Part shown: positions 9,979-20,826 of the stretch, piece by piece
Numbering within the stretch: position 1 is the first letter of the stretch
Layout: each line of letters begins with the position of its first letter
DNA from: Methanobacteriaceae archaeon
Lineage (GTDB): Archaea; Methanobacteriota; Methanobacteria; Methanobacteriales; Methanobacteriaceae
Length of the DNA: 64,000 nucleotides
Assembly (NCBI GenBank): GCA_030656015.1
Contig: JAUSNX010000010.1
Coordinates: 62,001 to 126,000, forward strand
Reading direction: 5' to 3'
Translations under genes and position numbers: made by a program
The notes under the pieces: model-generated
What the model saw: the letters and a program-made list of their open reading frames with translations, nothing else
Databases searched by the model: none
What the model was told of the DNA's origin: nothing

Positions 9979-12678
9979 AAGATTATCCAAGGCCAGATCA
10001 AGAGCCTCAACCATCTTATCAAATTTAGGCCCAGCACCTTGAGCAAGGTTAGGTCGGCCTCCGCCTCCGCCTCCGAGAACTGCTGCAGATTCTTTAATTA
10101 TTTCATTTATTTTAACACCTGCAGCCATGGCCTCTTTAGATGAAGAACCTACGATTTTACCTTCTAGGTTACCTAAAATGACCACGTCAAATTCTCCATC
10201 GGCATCAGTCAAATCCAGGGCCATTTTCTGCATTTCACCCATGTCCGCTTCAATCATGTCTTTGAGGACCTTTAAATCCCCAATGGTTTCGGATTTACCT
10301 GCCAGACCTTCGGCTTTTAAAGCAGCCATCTGATCTCTAAGTCGGTTTAATTCATTTTTAAAGGCCTTCCATTCATTAAAGAATCTATCACATGTTTTAG
10401 GGAGCTGATCAGCATTGACCTTGAAAATATCTGCACTTTCCATTAAGAATCTGTCATTTCGCTGCATGGATTCCACCGCAGCAGCACCTGCAGAGAAATC
10501 GACTCTTTCAACCCCATCCTGAACTCTTTCGGTCTTATTAATCTTAATAATTCCAATATCCCCAGTTCTAATAACATGAGTACCAGCACAGGCCTGCACG
10601 TCCACTTCTGGAATCTCAATAACCCTTATAGAAGAGCCAGGGACTATTCCACCTTGATAAAGAATAAATCCGTATTTTTTCTCGGCCTCAGTACGATTCA
10701 TCCAGTTCACATCTAATGAAACATTTTTCATGACGTACTGATTGGCCAGGGCTTCAATTTGATTTATTTCTTCAGAGGTTATACGTTTGTAATGTGAAAG
10801 GTCTATTCTGGATCTTTTAACTCCTTTTTGGGCCCCGGCTTGCCAGATGTGATCACCCAAGATTTTTCGGGCGGATGCTACAATCAGGTGAGTAGCTGTG
10901 TGGTTACGGGCCAGGGCAATACGTCTATCCCAGTCAATTGCACCTTTAATCTCTTTCCCAATAATATCCGAAACTTTAGATAATTCTTCACATTTTTCAG
11001 AGTCAATTTTATGTAAAACAACATTATCCAATTTTTCAGCGTGTTTTACATGGATTTGTTCACCATCAATCTCCAGATATCCAATATCCGAAGGTTGGCC
11101 TCCTCCTTCAGGATAAAACACCGTTTGATCCAAGATAACATTTTCTTTATAAAATCCCAGAACTTTAGCTTCAAGCTCTATTTGAGATGGATCATCATAG
11201 AACAACAGTTTAGTGGCTGGATAATCCAGTTCAACCGGCACTTTTTCTTCTACCGCTTCTTCCTCGTGTTCATTGGCCACTAGAGTATAGAAATTATCTG
11301 GAACATTTACTGGGAATTGAAGATCTTCTGAGATTTCTTTTATGGTTTCAGGAGGTATTCCTTGAGAATCATAGAGTTGAATAAGCATATCCAGCGGCAT
11401 TTCATCTTTATTTTCCTTTTTAAGATGATTAATACTCTTTTTAACCAAGTTTCTTCCTTTAGAAACAGTTTTAGCGTATCTTTTCTCTTCTAGATTAATG
11501 ATATTATGAATATGGTCCTGGTGTTTTAAAATCTCCGGATAATGGGAAGCCATGAAGTCAGATTGGATATTCATTACATCTGAAAGTGATTCCTTCATTC
11601 CCAAATCATGCATGAATCTTATGGTCCTTCGCAAGACCAGACGGGCCAAATATCCCTCTTTTACATTGGAAGGAATGACCCCATCGGCCAGCATAAAGGC
11701 CAGACATCTAGTGTGATCCGCCACAACATAAATAGCCTCCATTGGTTCAGCAGATTTTTCCAGTTCTTCTACCGTAATCCCTAGACGATCCGCCACTTGC
11801 TGTCTCAAGGCTCTTAAATCAGCAAAGGTTTCAATGTCCATCATACCAGCTACTTTAGCATTTTCAGCCAGAATTTGCTGGTCAACATCTACTCCGGTGA
11901 TATCCTTAAGTTGGTCAATAACTGGTCCAAAACAAGCATCATAGGCCGTAGGAGTTCCCTGAGATATCCAGGCAAATCTTTCCAAACCATACCCAGTATC
12001 TACAATAGTCAATGGTATTTTTTCCTTTTTTCCACCTGGAAGAGTCCGGTATTGAATAAATACTAAGGTGGCCAGTTCCACTCCCCGCACACAAATCTCG
12101 TAACAAGGGCCGGCATTTCCTCCGCCTTCCCACCAGGATTCAATGAAGGTTATTTCTGCAGGATTAATTCCAATATGTTCAATAAAATCATGACAGTATT
12201 TTACGGTCTCATTTTCCCAGTAAACTTGATTATCTGGAGTATTAAATGCATGGTGACCACCCATAGTAAAACAGGTCATGTGCCGACCGGTTCGACCTAC
12301 ATTGTCCACATCATTGAGCCTTATAGAAGGTTGGGCCACTACCAGTGGATTAGCTGGTGGTTCTACCATTCCCGAAGATACCCATGGCTGGAAATTGTAA
12401 ATAGATGCTCCTACTAAGAAAACATCATCCCGCCAGCGCTTGGCCAGTACCGGGTAGCGCTCAATGGGTGTGTGTCCATTTTTCTGGAAAAAATCCTTGA
12501 AAGATTTTTGAATTTGATAGAGGTCGTATTTCTTCTTGGTAGCTGGATTTCCAATGAACTCGTATTTGTCACAGGGAGCGTCCCCACAAGTATTACGATC
12601 ATCTATTGACCAGAAATCATTTCCACAGGCCACACAAGTGCTTTTTTTGTATCCTAGTTCTTCAAGCTGGTGAGACAT
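9964..12678 (-). CDS. alaS: alanyl-tRNA synthetase, archaeal type
   Basis: 904-residue class II synthetase that charges tRNA-Ala. The N-terminus carries an archaeal Cys-rich segment (CVACGNDFW and CGDAPCDKYEF). The aminoacylation core includes KRWRDDVFLVGASIYNFQPW and TCFTMGGHHAFN. The editing domain has both zinc motifs, HTATH and CAGTH, which clear misacylated Ser and Gly. The C-terminal oligomerisation (C-Ala) domain ends in a Gly-rich GGGGGGRPNLAQGAG. There is no Shine-Dalgarno before the ATG, and a TATA-like AATTTATAATT lies only about 34 bases upstream, so the mRNA probably has a leader of about ten bases or is leaderless. Confidence 0.97.
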   Translation of the reverse strand: MSHQLEELGYKKSTCVACGNDFWSIDDRNTCGDAPCDKYEFIGNPATKKKYDLYQIQKSFKDFFQKNGHTPIERYPVLAKRWRDDVFLVGASIYNFQPWVSSGMVEPPANPLVVAQPSIRLNDVDNVGRTGRHMTCFTMGGHHAFNTPDNQVYWENETVKYCHDFIEHIGINPAEITFIESWWEGGGNAGPCYEICVRGVELATLVFIQYRTLPGGKKEKIPLTIVDTGYGLERFAWISQGTPTAYDACFGPVIDQLKDITGVDVDQQILAENAKVAGMMDIETFADLRALRQQVADRLGITVEELEKSAEPMEAIYVVADHTRCLAFMLADGVIPSNVKEGYLARLVLRRTIRFMHDLGMKESLSDVMNIQSDFMASHYPEILKHQDHIHNIINLEEKRYAKTVSKGRNLVKKSINHLKKENKDEMPLDMLIQLYDSQGIPPETIKEISEDLQFPVNVPDNFYTLVANEHEEEAVEEKVPVELDYPATKLLFYDDPSQIELEAKVLGFYKENVILDQTVFYPEGGGQPSDIGYLEIDGEQIHVKHAEKLDNVVLHKIDSEKCEELSKVSDIIGKEIKGAIDWDRRIALARNHTATHLIVASARKILGDHIWQAGAQKGVKRSRIDLSHYKRITSEEINQIEALANQYVMKNVSLDVNWMNRTEAEKKYGFILYQGGIVPGSSIRVIEIPEVDVQACAGTHVIRTGDIGIIKINKTERVQDGVERVDFSAGAAAVESMQRNDRFLMESADIFKVNADQLPKTCDRFFNEWKAFKNELNRLRDQMAALKAEGLAGKSETIGDLKVLKDMIEADMGEMQKMALDLTDADGEFDVVILGNLEGKIVGSSSKEAMAAGVKINEIIKESAAVLGGGGGGRPNLAQGAGPKFDKMVEALDLALDNLKKSL

Positions 12679-13123
12679 AGTAATCAGTTGTAAAATTTGT
12701 TAGTTCTAAAATTATAAATTTAAATTAGTTATATTAAAACCAGGTTATGATTTAAAAAAACTTTTTTTAAAATTTAAATTATTATATTAGATTTATATTA
12801 TAGTTTAAAAAACTTTTTTATTAATTTTAATAGTTTAATGACTATACTTGATGAGTTATGAAAATTAATGAATAAATTAATGAATAAATCTTTTATTTTC
12901 GATTTAATTAAACTACTAAAATTTTAAAATATGTTGAAAATAATGTTAGAAGCCATGTGATTTAAAATTGATAAAATGAATGAGTAAAAGTAGTAAAATA
13001 AAATAAGCGATTAAAATAAGCAGTTTATCCCATAGCGAATGTTAAATTATATGAATTAAATTTATTTCAGTTATTAATTGATTGAATTTGATTAAAAAGA
13101 AAAATAAAAAAAGAAAAGAAGAA
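12679..13123. other. 445-base gap downstream of rpl12, with alaS promoter
   Basis: Very AT-rich with no gene seen. A minus-strand TATA-like element around 12706-12718 would serve alaS. The end near rpl12 (13085-13118) is a purine run on the plus strand, so it is U-rich in the rpl12 transcript. Confidence 0.45.
13085..13118 (-). terminator. poly-U terminator after rpl12
   Basis: Immediately downstream of rpl12 the minus strand is a long run of T-rich blocks (TTCTTTTCTTTTTTTATTTTT), a typical stem-independent archaeal termination signal closing the ribosomal protein operon. Confidence 0.55.
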
Positions 13124-13426
<303 letters not shown>

Positions 13427-13570
13427 TTGATCACCTCAAATTTCTCTTATCAAATTTATTACTAAATTAAGCTAAATTTAGCTATTTTTAGTTTAAACCA
13501 TACAGATGGTATTTTTAATTAAATTTTAATTAATTTTGGCTAATTAATTAGTAATTTTAAACATTCAGAA

Positions 13571-14575
13571 CTATCCGAAAAGAGCTCCGAGTCCAGCTGC
13601 TGCGTCTTCTTCCTCTTCCTCTTCTTCTTCCTCATCAGGCTCTTCTTCTTTCTTTTCTTCAACAACTGGTGCTTGAGTAGCACTTGCTGCTAGTTTTTCA
13701 AGAAGTTCTTCATCGACAGCACTGGAATCTTGTTCAGATAATGCAGTTGCTAAAGCAAGCATTTGAGCATAAGCTTTGGCCAGTAACATGTCAGAAGTTT
13801 TAGATGTGAGCACAGATGCGTTGAATGCGAGGTTGATGGATTGAGTTGCTGCTTTCTGGATGATAACAGGAGTAGACTCTTTGTTGTAAATAACCGCATT
13901 TACAGACAAGTTTAATGCCTGAGAAAAGGCCTTTTGAACGTCTGAAAGGGTTTTTTCTTCATCGATAGTCAATAAATCAGCAGTGTAAACGGTTTCGTCT
14001 TCATAAGCTGCTTTAAGATCTATTCCTACTTCCATAGGATGTATGTCCAAACGGGTCAAAATACCAGCCACTTTAGCTGAAACTTCTTCTCCAGCTTTAA
14101 CTACTACTTGATCCTTTTGTACAACAATTTTACCCTTTTCAATCTTTGCTGGAATGCCTACCTGTTGTAATTCACCTAGAATAGGACCTGGTGGAAAACC
14201 AGTATCTCCCTTAGGAACTACTATGTCCTCATTAGCAATAGCACCGGCCTTTGCAGGAGCGGATGTTTTATTACTTTCTAAGATTTTAAATAGCTTGAAA
14301 GGGTTCATGTTGGTGAACACTAATGCAGGTTGACCATCCATGTGATCTGCAAGAGCATTAATGCTTCCTTTTTTGTCGGAATCATCCAGGGCCAGACTAA
14401 TCAGGGTTTTTTTGGACATTCGAATGGTGGCGTTATCCCTTAGGGTCTGCCGCATTTTTTGCAGCTGACGGGCAGGAATATCTGATAAGTTGGCGATTCC
14501 CACCACTTCAAAACTGTTGATCAGTTCTTTAAGGTCATTTACCTCATCCTTTTTCCATTCAGCCACGTGAGCCAT
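13571..14575 (-). CDS. rpl10: 50S ribosomal protein L10 (P0 homolog)
   Basis: 334 residues: N-terminal rRNA-binding domain ([20 protein letters not shown]), inserted domain ([20 protein letters not shown]), the helical spine that anchors L12 dimers, then an acidic tail ending GLGALFG, identical to the end of L12. It follows rpl1 with a one-base gap and is surely co-transcribed. GAGGGTGG before the start lies at the end of rpl1. Confidence 0.97.
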   Translation of the reverse strand: MAHVAEWKKDEVNDLKELINSFEVVGIANLSDIPARQLQKMRQTLRDNATIRMSKKTLISLALDDSDKKGSINALADHMDGQPALVFTNMNPFKLFKILESNKTSAPAKAGAIANEDIVVPKGDTGFPPGPILGELQQVGIPAKIEKGKIVVQKDQVVVKAGEEVSAKVAGILTRLDIHPMEVGIDLKAAYEDETVYTADLLTIDEEKTLSDVQKAFSQALNLSVNAVIYNKESTPVIIQKAATQSINLAFNASVLTSKTSDMLLAKAYAQMLALATALSEQDSSAVDEELLEKLAASATQAPVVEEKKEEEPDEEEEEEEEEDAAAGLGALFG

Positions 14576-14576
14576 T

Positions 14577-15215
<639 letters not shown>

Positions 15216-15227
15216 ATAAATCCTCCA

Positions 15228-15252
15228 TGAACTTTCTAAAATAAAAAGTTCA
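15228..15252 (-). promoter_or_regulatory. hairpin directly upstream of the rpl1 ribosome binding site
   Basis: TGAACTTT and AAAGTTCA (15245-15252 and 15228-15235 on the minus strand) are perfectly complementary with a 9-base loop. The stem ends two bases before GGAGG of rpl1. Its place invites a role in translational control, possibly by L1, but I cannot match it to the known L1 site. Confidence 0.45.
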
Positions 15253-15396
15253 CTATTTTGGATATTTAGGTTTTAGGTGATCAATCGTAATTAATCACGT
15301 AAATGTAATTTGTGAATTAGACATTTATAATAATCATATTTAACCTATTTGGTAAATTGATATAAATTGATAAATGTCTACAACTCAAGATTTAAC

Positions 15397-15879
15397 TTAA
15401 GCTAATAAAATGTCGTCGTAAGTACCCTGATCTACTTCTTTTTGAGCTTCGCGAGGATCTTTACCATCAACAGTTATGCCCATACTTACACAAGTACCCA
15501 TAACTTCTTTAGCTCCGTGTTTGTAGTCATTGGCCAAAAGAGTATCAAATTTCATTCTGGCAACTTTCAGGGCCTGTTCAACAGACAGGTCAGCCACTTT
15601 ATCCATTCCAGGATCTTGGGAGCCTTTTTCAATATTTAACTCATCCATGATCAGGGCAGTGGTTGGTGGAGTTCCAATTTCAATTTCAAATTCTTTAGTA
15701 GAACTATCTACAATGATTTTTACAGGTACTTTCATTCCTGCAAAATCAGAAGTTTTGTTATTTATTTGTTCTACTACTTGCATCATATTAATTCCTAACG
15801 GACCAATCGCAGGACCTAATGGTGGACCTGGAGTGGCTTTTCCGCCTTCTATGAGAATCTCAACGGTATCTTTAGCCAT
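15397..15879 (-). CDS. rpl11: 50S ribosomal protein L11
   Basis: 160 residues with the N-terminal [20 protein letters not shown] proline-rich helix cap and the C-terminal rRNA-binding domain ([20 protein letters not shown]). It binds the GTPase-associated centre of 23S rRNA. The ATG overlaps the spt5 stop by one base (TAATG), so the two are translationally coupled. GGAGG for this gene lies within the end of spt5. Confidence 0.97.
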   Translation of the reverse strand: MAKDTVEILIEGGKATPGPPLGPAIGPLGINMMQVVEQINNKTSDFAGMKVPVKIIVDSSTKEFEIEIGTPPTTALIMDELNIEKGSQDPGMDKVADLSVEQALKVARMKFDTLLANDYKHGAKEVMGTCVSMGITVDGKDPREAQKEVDQGTYDDILLA

Positions 15880-16346
15880 TAGTCAGCCTCCTTTTGTATT
15901 ATTCTAATTTGATCAGCTTTAACGGTTACTGGGATAGGTACTGCGGCCTCAATAAGTTCAAGAACCACTTCTTCCCTGGATTCATCAATACGAACCACTT
16001 TTGCCTTTTCTCCTTTGAAAGGGCCTGAGATAAGTTCTACAATACTACCTTTCTTTATGGAAGCAATTATTGGTTCAGGTTTTAAGAATCTTCTTACCTC
16101 TTCAAATGTTATGGCATTTTTGCCTTCAACAATACCTCGTAAATGAGGTACTTTTATTGCAGGGTTTTGCATGTCTATTTTAGAGGAAGACTCCACTAAA
16201 ACATAACCTTTCAATGATTCAGGGACTAAAATAGCGTTAACCTCAATACCACTATTTTTTACCTTTCTAGCCAGCAATCTAGCCACGTTTTTCTCTTGAC
16301 CTACCGAGGTCTTGAGAGCATATATGGAGTTTATACTATCTTCCAT
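15879..16346 (-). CDS. spt5: transcription elongation factor Spt5 (NusG family)
   Basis: About 155 residues: an NGN domain ([39 protein letters not shown]) that binds the RNA polymerase clamp with Spt4, then a KOW domain ([20 protein letters not shown]). It increases processivity and links transcription to translation. The ATG at 16346 is chosen; an in-frame GTG three codons upstream cannot be excluded. The gene leads into rpl11 and follows secE by an unusually long 333 bases. Confidence 0.95.
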   Translation of the reverse strand: MEDSINSIYALKTSVGQEKNVARLLARKVKNSGIEVNAILVPESLKGYVLVESSSKIDMQNPAIKVPHLRGIVEGKNAITFEEVRRFLKPEPIIASIKKGSIVELISGPFKGEKAKVVRIDESREEVVLELIEAAVPIPVTVKADQIRIIQKEAD

Positions 16347-16679
16347 TAAACACACAACCTTATAAATATAATTCCATTTAGGTTCATTTGAATCTGAATC
16401 ATGAAAACATGATATTAAAAAATATCAAGAAATAGTAATTAATAAATTATCTATTCTATTACTTGTTTAACAAGCAGACACCAATGAATATAAACAGATA
16501 TCACTAGATTCAAATTTTATTGTTCGAAATATTATTTTTTTAATATAATATAAATTTTAACTAAGGAACTATAATAATATAACTTAAATTAATTTTCTAA
16601 CCATCAGCTTAATAATAATCTAATCAATTATAATAGTTCTTAATAATTTATTTTTATATTTGTTATATCATCTTTTTAT
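16347..16679 (-). other. 333-base gap between secE and spt5
   Basis: No gene seen. secE and spt5 are often nearly contiguous in archaea, so a gap this long is unusual. A minus-strand TATA-like stretch (TTTATATTATATT) near 16545-16560 could be a separate promoter for the spt5-ribosomal block. Confidence 0.4.
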
Positions 16680-16859
16680 TTATCCACCAAATATAGAAGC
16701 GGAAATATTTATTATAAAACCTATAACACCGATGATTATAATTCCTAACCCTGTTATTTTAGCAACATTAATAAATTCTGTTCTATCTGGTTTTTTAGAT
16801 ACATGCAGTACTCTTTGACATTGTTTTAGAAAACTTATAGTAGATTCTTTATAACTCAT
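16680..16859 (-). CDS. secE: preprotein translocase subunit SecE (Sec61 gamma)
   Basis: Read directly from the minus strand: 59 codons beginning MSYKESTISFLKQCQRVLHV. It has an amphipathic N-terminal helix, the conserved SKKPDRTEFINVAKITGLG segment, and a single C-terminal transmembrane helix rich in Ile, ending FGG. This is the standard archaeal SecE/Sec61-gamma layout, and the gene is in its usual place between ftsZ and spt5. SecE clamps the two halves of SecY in the protein-conducting channel. A TTTATAAA box at about 16953-16960 lies around 95 bases upstream. Confidence 0.94.
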   Translation of the reverse strand: MSYKESTISFLKQCQRVLHVSKKPDRTEFINVAKITGLGIIIIGVIGFIINISASIFGG

Positions 16860-17250
16860 GAAAATCCCTACTAATTAACCCTATTAATAAAATGCTAAAA
16901 ATAAGGAATAAAAAATATTTTTACAGATGGTATAGTACTTATCCTCAAGGATTTATAAAGCTTTCCTTTTCGAATATTTATACAAAAGTTAAAGTTTATG
17001 GTTGGGGGGATAAGAGGGGTAGTAAATACAATATAATACTTTAATTAGTGTAGATAACCACCATACCATCTAAATTTAATTTAATGACTGCATACTCCAC
17101 TAATATCTACAATTAAGAATTTTAAATACTTAAATTTGTAGATTACCCAGTTTAGACAAGTAGATATCTGTTCAGACCTAATACTTTAATATTTATTATA
17201 ATTCATACCAGATTAGACCTGTATCTGAGATTCTAGAAAGATACTATGGC
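16860..17250 (-). promoter_or_regulatory. gap between ftsZ and secE with secE promoter and repeated motif
   Basis: 391 bases without a gene. A minus-strand TATA element within GCTTTATAAATCC (16950-16962) has an adjacent purine-rich CGAAAAGG resembling a BRE. Further away, the heptamer TGTAGAT or a near variant occurs four times: 17049-17055, reversed at 17105-17111, 17137-17143, and AGTAGAT at 17159-17165. A G-rich plus-strand patch lies at about 17001-17022. The repeated motif could be an operator array or 3' structure of ftsZ; this is unproven. Confidence 0.4.
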
Positions 17251-18387
17251 TTAAAATACACCATCAATAAATTCTTCTAGAGCAGATTCTTTAACAGTTT
17301 CTCTTTCTCTTTCTTCTACATATTCCCTTTCAGTCGGTGTGCCGAAAATATGAGGAGATTTTACCCCTGCAACCACAATAGTGGTTCTGATAACATTTTC
17401 CAGATCTTCCTGAATCTGTGCACCCCAGATAATATTTGCATCAGGATCCAGTTCATCAGCTACTATCTGTACAATCTTTTCAGCTTCATTTAAGGTCAGA
17501 TCAGAACTTCCAGATATGTTTATAAGTGCACCTTGAGCATTAGAAATATCCAGATCAAGTAATGGGCTGTTTAAAGCTTCATGAACTGATTCTAAAGCTC
17601 GGTCTCCCGATTCTGATTCTCCCATACCAATCATGGCCATACCAGATCCTTTCATAATACTTCTAATATCAGCAAAGTCTAGGCTTACCAAACCAGGTCG
17701 GGTGATTAATTCTGTGATTCCCAATACAGCGCGACCTAAAAGCTCATCAGCGACCATGAATGCCTTATTTAAAGGCAAATTAGGTGCTACTTCCAGAAGT
17801 TTGTCATTAGGAATAACTATTACTGTATCCGCGGCACTTTGAAGTTTTTCTAAACCCTTTTCAGCGTTTTCTCTTCTCCTTAAACCTTCTGCACTAAACG
17901 GCATAGTGGCGACGGCTATGGTTAATGCACCTGCTTTTTTGGCGAGTTTGGATATGACTGGTGCTGAACCAGTTCCAGTTCCTCCTCCAAGACCACAGGT
18001 TACAAACACCATGTCTGCACCATCTAATTCTTCCCTTATATCGTCTTCACTTTCTTCGGCACACTCTTCTCCGACATCAGGCACGCCACCGGCCCCCAAA
18101 CCGCCACATGTCTTCCTTCCGAGAAGTATTTTACGATGAGATTCGCTATAAAACAAATCTTGAGCATCAGTATTTACTGCTAGAGTTTCGGCCCCTTCAA
18201 TACCAATCTCAGTTAAACGAGATATGGTATTATTACCAGCACCACCGGCACCAACTACATATATCTTGGCCCGACTCTCTTCAATAATACTTCTGAGGTC
18301 TTCGTCAATTTCCGTGTCCACTCGTGTAGGACGTTGCTTATCTATTCTCTTTTCAGATTCCTTTATGGCATCGTTTATGAATTTCAC
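17251..18387 (-). CDS. ftsZ: cell division GTPase FtsZ
   Basis: 378-residue tubulin-like GTPase that polymerises into the division ring. GTP-binding elements are intact: GAGGAGNN near 47-53, the tubulin signature [10 protein letters not shown] at 134-143, and the T7-loop region [19 protein letters not shown]. Archaeal type, with a basic and acidic N-terminal extension before IYVVGAGG. The start is GTG preceded by GGGGGTAGTAA. Methanobacteria divide with FtsZ rather than CdvB. The upstream 233 bases contain a compact self-complementary G+C-rich block that stands out from its surroundings. Confidence 0.97.
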   Translation of the reverse strand: MKFINDAIKESEKRIDKQRPTRVDTEIDEDLRSIIEESRAKIYVVGAGGAGNNTISRLTEIGIEGAETLAVNTDAQDLFYSESHRKILLGRKTCGGLGAGGVPDVGEECAEESEDDIREELDGADMVFVTCGLGGGTGTGSAPVISKLAKKAGALTIAVATMPFSAEGLRRRENAEKGLEKLQSAADTVIVIPNDKLLEVAPNLPLNKAFMVADELLGRAVLGITELITRPGLVSLDFADIRSIMKGSGMAMIGMGESESGDRALESVHEALNSPLLDLDISNAQGALINISGSSDLTLNEAEKIVQIVADELDPDANIIWGAQIQEDLENVIRTTIVVAGVKSPHIFGTPTEREYVEERERETVKESALEEFIDGVF

Positions 18388-18441
18388 TTACTACCCCCAC
18401 ATCAATCTATGGAATGTGTTATTGTATTAACTTATATTTAA

Positions 18442-18518
18442 AAGCAACGGTAATTGGGTAACAACTGCCCCCACCAGTTACCATTTTTGACCCTTGAGGG
18501 TGTAGTCAAATGTTGCTT
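18442..18518 (-). promoter_or_regulatory. structured G+C-rich element upstream of ftsZ
   Basis: A 77-base block, about 45% G+C by hand count in a very AT-rich gap. Outer arms AAGCAAC and GTTGCTT (18512-18518 and 18442-18448) are perfectly complementary. Inside are two further pairings: GGTAACTGG with CCAATTACC (18474-18482 and 18449-18457, one G-U), and TTTGAC with GTCAAA or the alternative ACCCT with AGGGT between 18485 and 18510. This reads as a closed three-way-junction-like fold. A TATA-like box near 18529-18545 would place it in the ftsZ leader. A second at 18432-18443 would instead make it upstream DNA. Confidence 0.5.
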
Positions 18519-18620
18519 GTCACACCAACTTTATAGAATTTTATTGAGGTTTAGAAATTAATCTTTGGTCAATTAAAAGTTCAAATTTACCATAAGACAA
18601 TTGATAAAAATCAAAAATTG

Positions 18621-19184
18621 TTAAGGTCGTGGCATGGCTATTATTTCATGTATTCTCAAATCAAAAATACTATTCATATGGGCTGGAGTTAAAACAACAG
18701 CTGCATCGGCTCCACGAGCTGTTCCTCCCACGGCAATTATCTCTTGGTCCATTGGAATAATTCCTCCATCCGCAGCCATGATGCTTATTTCTACACAGAC
18801 TTTTACACCCTGAGAAATCATTCTAAATGTTGCAGCAATGATTTCTACAGGGGTGACACCACCAAACTTGTTGGAAATTCCCCTACCAACCCCACTTAAA
18901 GCATGCGAACTGGTGTAAGTATGAATATCCTTTTCATTAAGTTTTTTTTCAATTTCAGAATCTATCTCTAACTGCCCTTTCTCTTTAAAACCGGCATGAT
19001 GAGTAACACTCACAATTGTTACATCATCTATTTTTTCTGCAATTTTAAGAGCCGTTTTACCAGAAACTGATGCTACAAGAATAGTTTTAATACCTAATCC
19101 TTCCTTTCTGGATTTAACTAATTCTATTAATTCATCAGTATTATTTTCCCCCGGATTTTCAAAATAATGAATGGTTTTTTGCAT
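18621..19184 (-). CDS. pyruvate kinase alpha/beta (C-terminal) domain protein
   Basis: 187 residues corresponding to the stand-alone C-terminal domain of pyruvate kinase, with [21 protein letters not shown] near the N-terminus and [17 protein letters not shown] and [20 protein letters not shown] later. It lacks the catalytic TIM barrel, so it is not a pyruvate kinase. The domain normally binds allosteric effectors, and the free-standing archaeal form has no established function. GGTGA precedes the ATG. It lies upstream of ftsZ in the same direction and is divergent from comA. Confidence 0.82.
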   Translation of the reverse strand: MQKTIHYFENPGENNTDELIELVKSRKEGLGIKTILVASVSGKTALKIAEKIDDVTIVSVTHHAGFKEKGQLEIDSEIEKKLNEKDIHTYTSSHALSGVGRGISNKFGGVTPVEIIAATFRMISQGVKVCVEISIMAADGGIIPMDQEIIAVGGTARGADAAVVLTPAHMNSIFDLRIHEIIAMPRP

Positions 19185-19512
19185 TTTTTCACCTTTAAGA
19201 GATTATGTGGAATTTTAAATAATAATTAAGGATATATATTAGAAATTATAACTTTAGGAATAATTTAAGATTAATGTAAATTTATTACTATTTGATTACA
19301 ATTTAATTAAGAATATTGCATAATAATATTATATTTTAAACCACAAATATATATTAATATAATTAAAGATGATTTTTCAATTAAAAGAATTATTGATGAA
19401 TCAATTGAAGATATAGTAAAATGAAAATTGAATCAATGCAAATAACTTATAATTTCATTTTATTAATGATTAATACTCATCTAACATTTCTAAAATTATA
19501 AAACGTGATATA
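19185..19512. other. 328-base divergent gap before comA
   Basis: AT-rich region between the minus-strand pyruvate-kinase-domain gene and comA. Several TATA-like stretches occur on both strands (for example around 19345-19365 and 19485-19500), but none is clearly the promoter. No gene seen. Confidence 0.35.
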
Positions 19513-20289
19513 ATGAATGCATTCAAATTTTTAGCACCATTAAGACTTGAAAAACCTCGTAAAGACGGCATTACCATGGTATTAGATAAAGGACTGGGTC
19601 TAAAAACAGCAGAAGACTTAATGGAGATATCTGGAAATTATGTTGATTTCCTGAAATTTGGATGGGGAACTGTATCCATCCATAATAAAAAGATTATCCA
19701 AAATAAAATCGACATGTATGATTCTTATGGAGTAGATGCCTATCCTGGAGGAACTCTTTTTGAACTGGCCTATGTCCAAAAAAAGATTCCAGAATACTTT
19801 GAAGAAGCATATAGTCTTGGTTTCAAAGCATTAGAAATATCAGATGGGTCCATTGATCTTCCTTTAGAAGACAGATTATCATATATTTCTGAAGCTAAAG
19901 ATAAAGGTTTTAAAGTAATTTCCGAAGTGGGAAAGAAAGATCCCGATGAAGATCTAAAATTAACACTTGAAGACAGAGTTAATCTAATAAAAATGGATTT
20001 AGAATCAGGTTCATCCAATGTATTGATTGAAGCTCGAGAAAGCGGACAAAATATTGGTATATTTGATAAAAATGGAAATGTAAAGGAAGATGAAGTGGAT
20101 TATTTATTGAATAATCTTCCTTCAGAAAAACTAATTTGGGAAGCGCCTCAAAAGAGTCAGCAGGTTTATTTCATATTAAAAATTGGTTCTGAGGTTAACT
20201 TAGGAAATATCCCTCCTGAAGAGATAACCTCACTAGAAACCATGCGTAGAGGCCTTAGGGGAGATACTTTAGGAAAAGTGAATCTCTAA
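19513..20289 (+). CDS. comA: phosphosulfolactate synthase
   Basis: 258-residue enzyme of coenzyme M biosynthesis. It adds sulfite to phosphoenolpyruvate to give (2R)-phospho-3-sulfolactate. Family marks are the N-terminal RLEKPRKDGITMVLDKGLGL, DFLKFGWGTVSIHNKKII with the catalytic lysine region, AYPGGTLFELA, KALEISDGSIDLP and VISEVGKKDP along a TIM barrel. A methanogen hallmark here; the later com genes are not in the window. CGTGATATA precedes the ATG. Confidence 0.95.
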   Translation: MNAFKFLAPLRLEKPRKDGITMVLDKGLGLKTAEDLMEISGNYVDFLKFGWGTVSIHNKKIIQNKIDMYDSYGVDAYPGGTLFELAYVQKKIPEYFEEAYSLGFKALEISDGSIDLPLEDRLSYISEAKDKGFKVISEVGKKDPDEDLKLTLEDRVNLIKMDLESGSSNVLIEARESGQNIGIFDKNGNVKEDEVDYLLNNLPSEKLIWEAPQKSQQVYFILKIGSEVNLGNIPPEEITSLETMRRGLRGDTLGKVNL

Positions 20290-20431
20290 CTAAAAATAGG
20301 GAATGAAATAGCCTATTAATATCTAATCAAGAATTTAATTAATAATTTAAATCATTTTCTACTTTTCAAAATTTTCCATTATTCAATAATACTATTTTAT
20401 TTATATAATCCATTAAATGAGGCAATATCAA

Positions 20432-20713
20432 ATGATAAATAATGATAAATCCAAGAAATCTTTTAAAAAAGAAGATTTATCAAAACTTCTTCCAAGTAAA
20501 AACTGTGGAATGTGTGGATATGCTCGATGCGATGAATTTGCAGGAGCCTTGCTGAAAAACCACACTAATCTTGAGAAATGTCGCGTGATTTACTATAAAA
20601 TTTTTGAAGAAAACCTTAAAGAACTTGAATCAATTTTAGAAGAAGAAGAAGAAGAAGAAGAAGGGAAAAAAGAGAAAATTACTTCTAAAGAAGGGAAAGC
20701 CTTGGCCTTCTAA
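20432..20713 (+). CDS. small 4Fe-4S (Fes-type) domain protein
   Basis: 93 residues carrying one Fe-S motif of the Fes family, CGMCGYARC followed 17 residues later by a fourth cysteine (Cys 25, 28, 33 and 50 in this numbering). A charged tail follows with a run of about ten glutamates encoded by GAA/GAG repeats. Similar domains anchor clusters in the acetyl-CoA decarbonylase gamma subunit and in RnfB; here the domain stands alone, so its partner is unknown. I use the ATG at 20432 because GAGG lies nine bases upstream and a TATA box (TTTATATA near 20399) would start transcription at about 20425, after the alternative ATG at 20417. Confidence 0.72.
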   Translation: MINNDKSKKSFKKEDLSKLLPSKNCGMCGYARCDEFAGALLKNHTNLEKCRVIYYKIFEENLKELESILEEEEEEEEGKKEKITSKEGKALAF

Positions 20714-20826
20714 AAATGTTAAAAAAATTTGGAATGATGAAATTATCCCAAATTCTATATTAACTTCAAGTCATTTTAGAAAATTTTAAAAATGAATTAA
20801 ATAAGCTAAATAGGATTGATTAACAG

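Noticed and set aside
17906-18287. Long plus-strand open frames opposite ftsZ
   Set aside because: They are antisense shadows of a strongly conserved gene, with proline/serine/histidine-rich composition and no start signals.
18621-19184. Pyruvate kinase
   Set aside because: Only the C-terminal domain is present; the catalytic barrel is missing.
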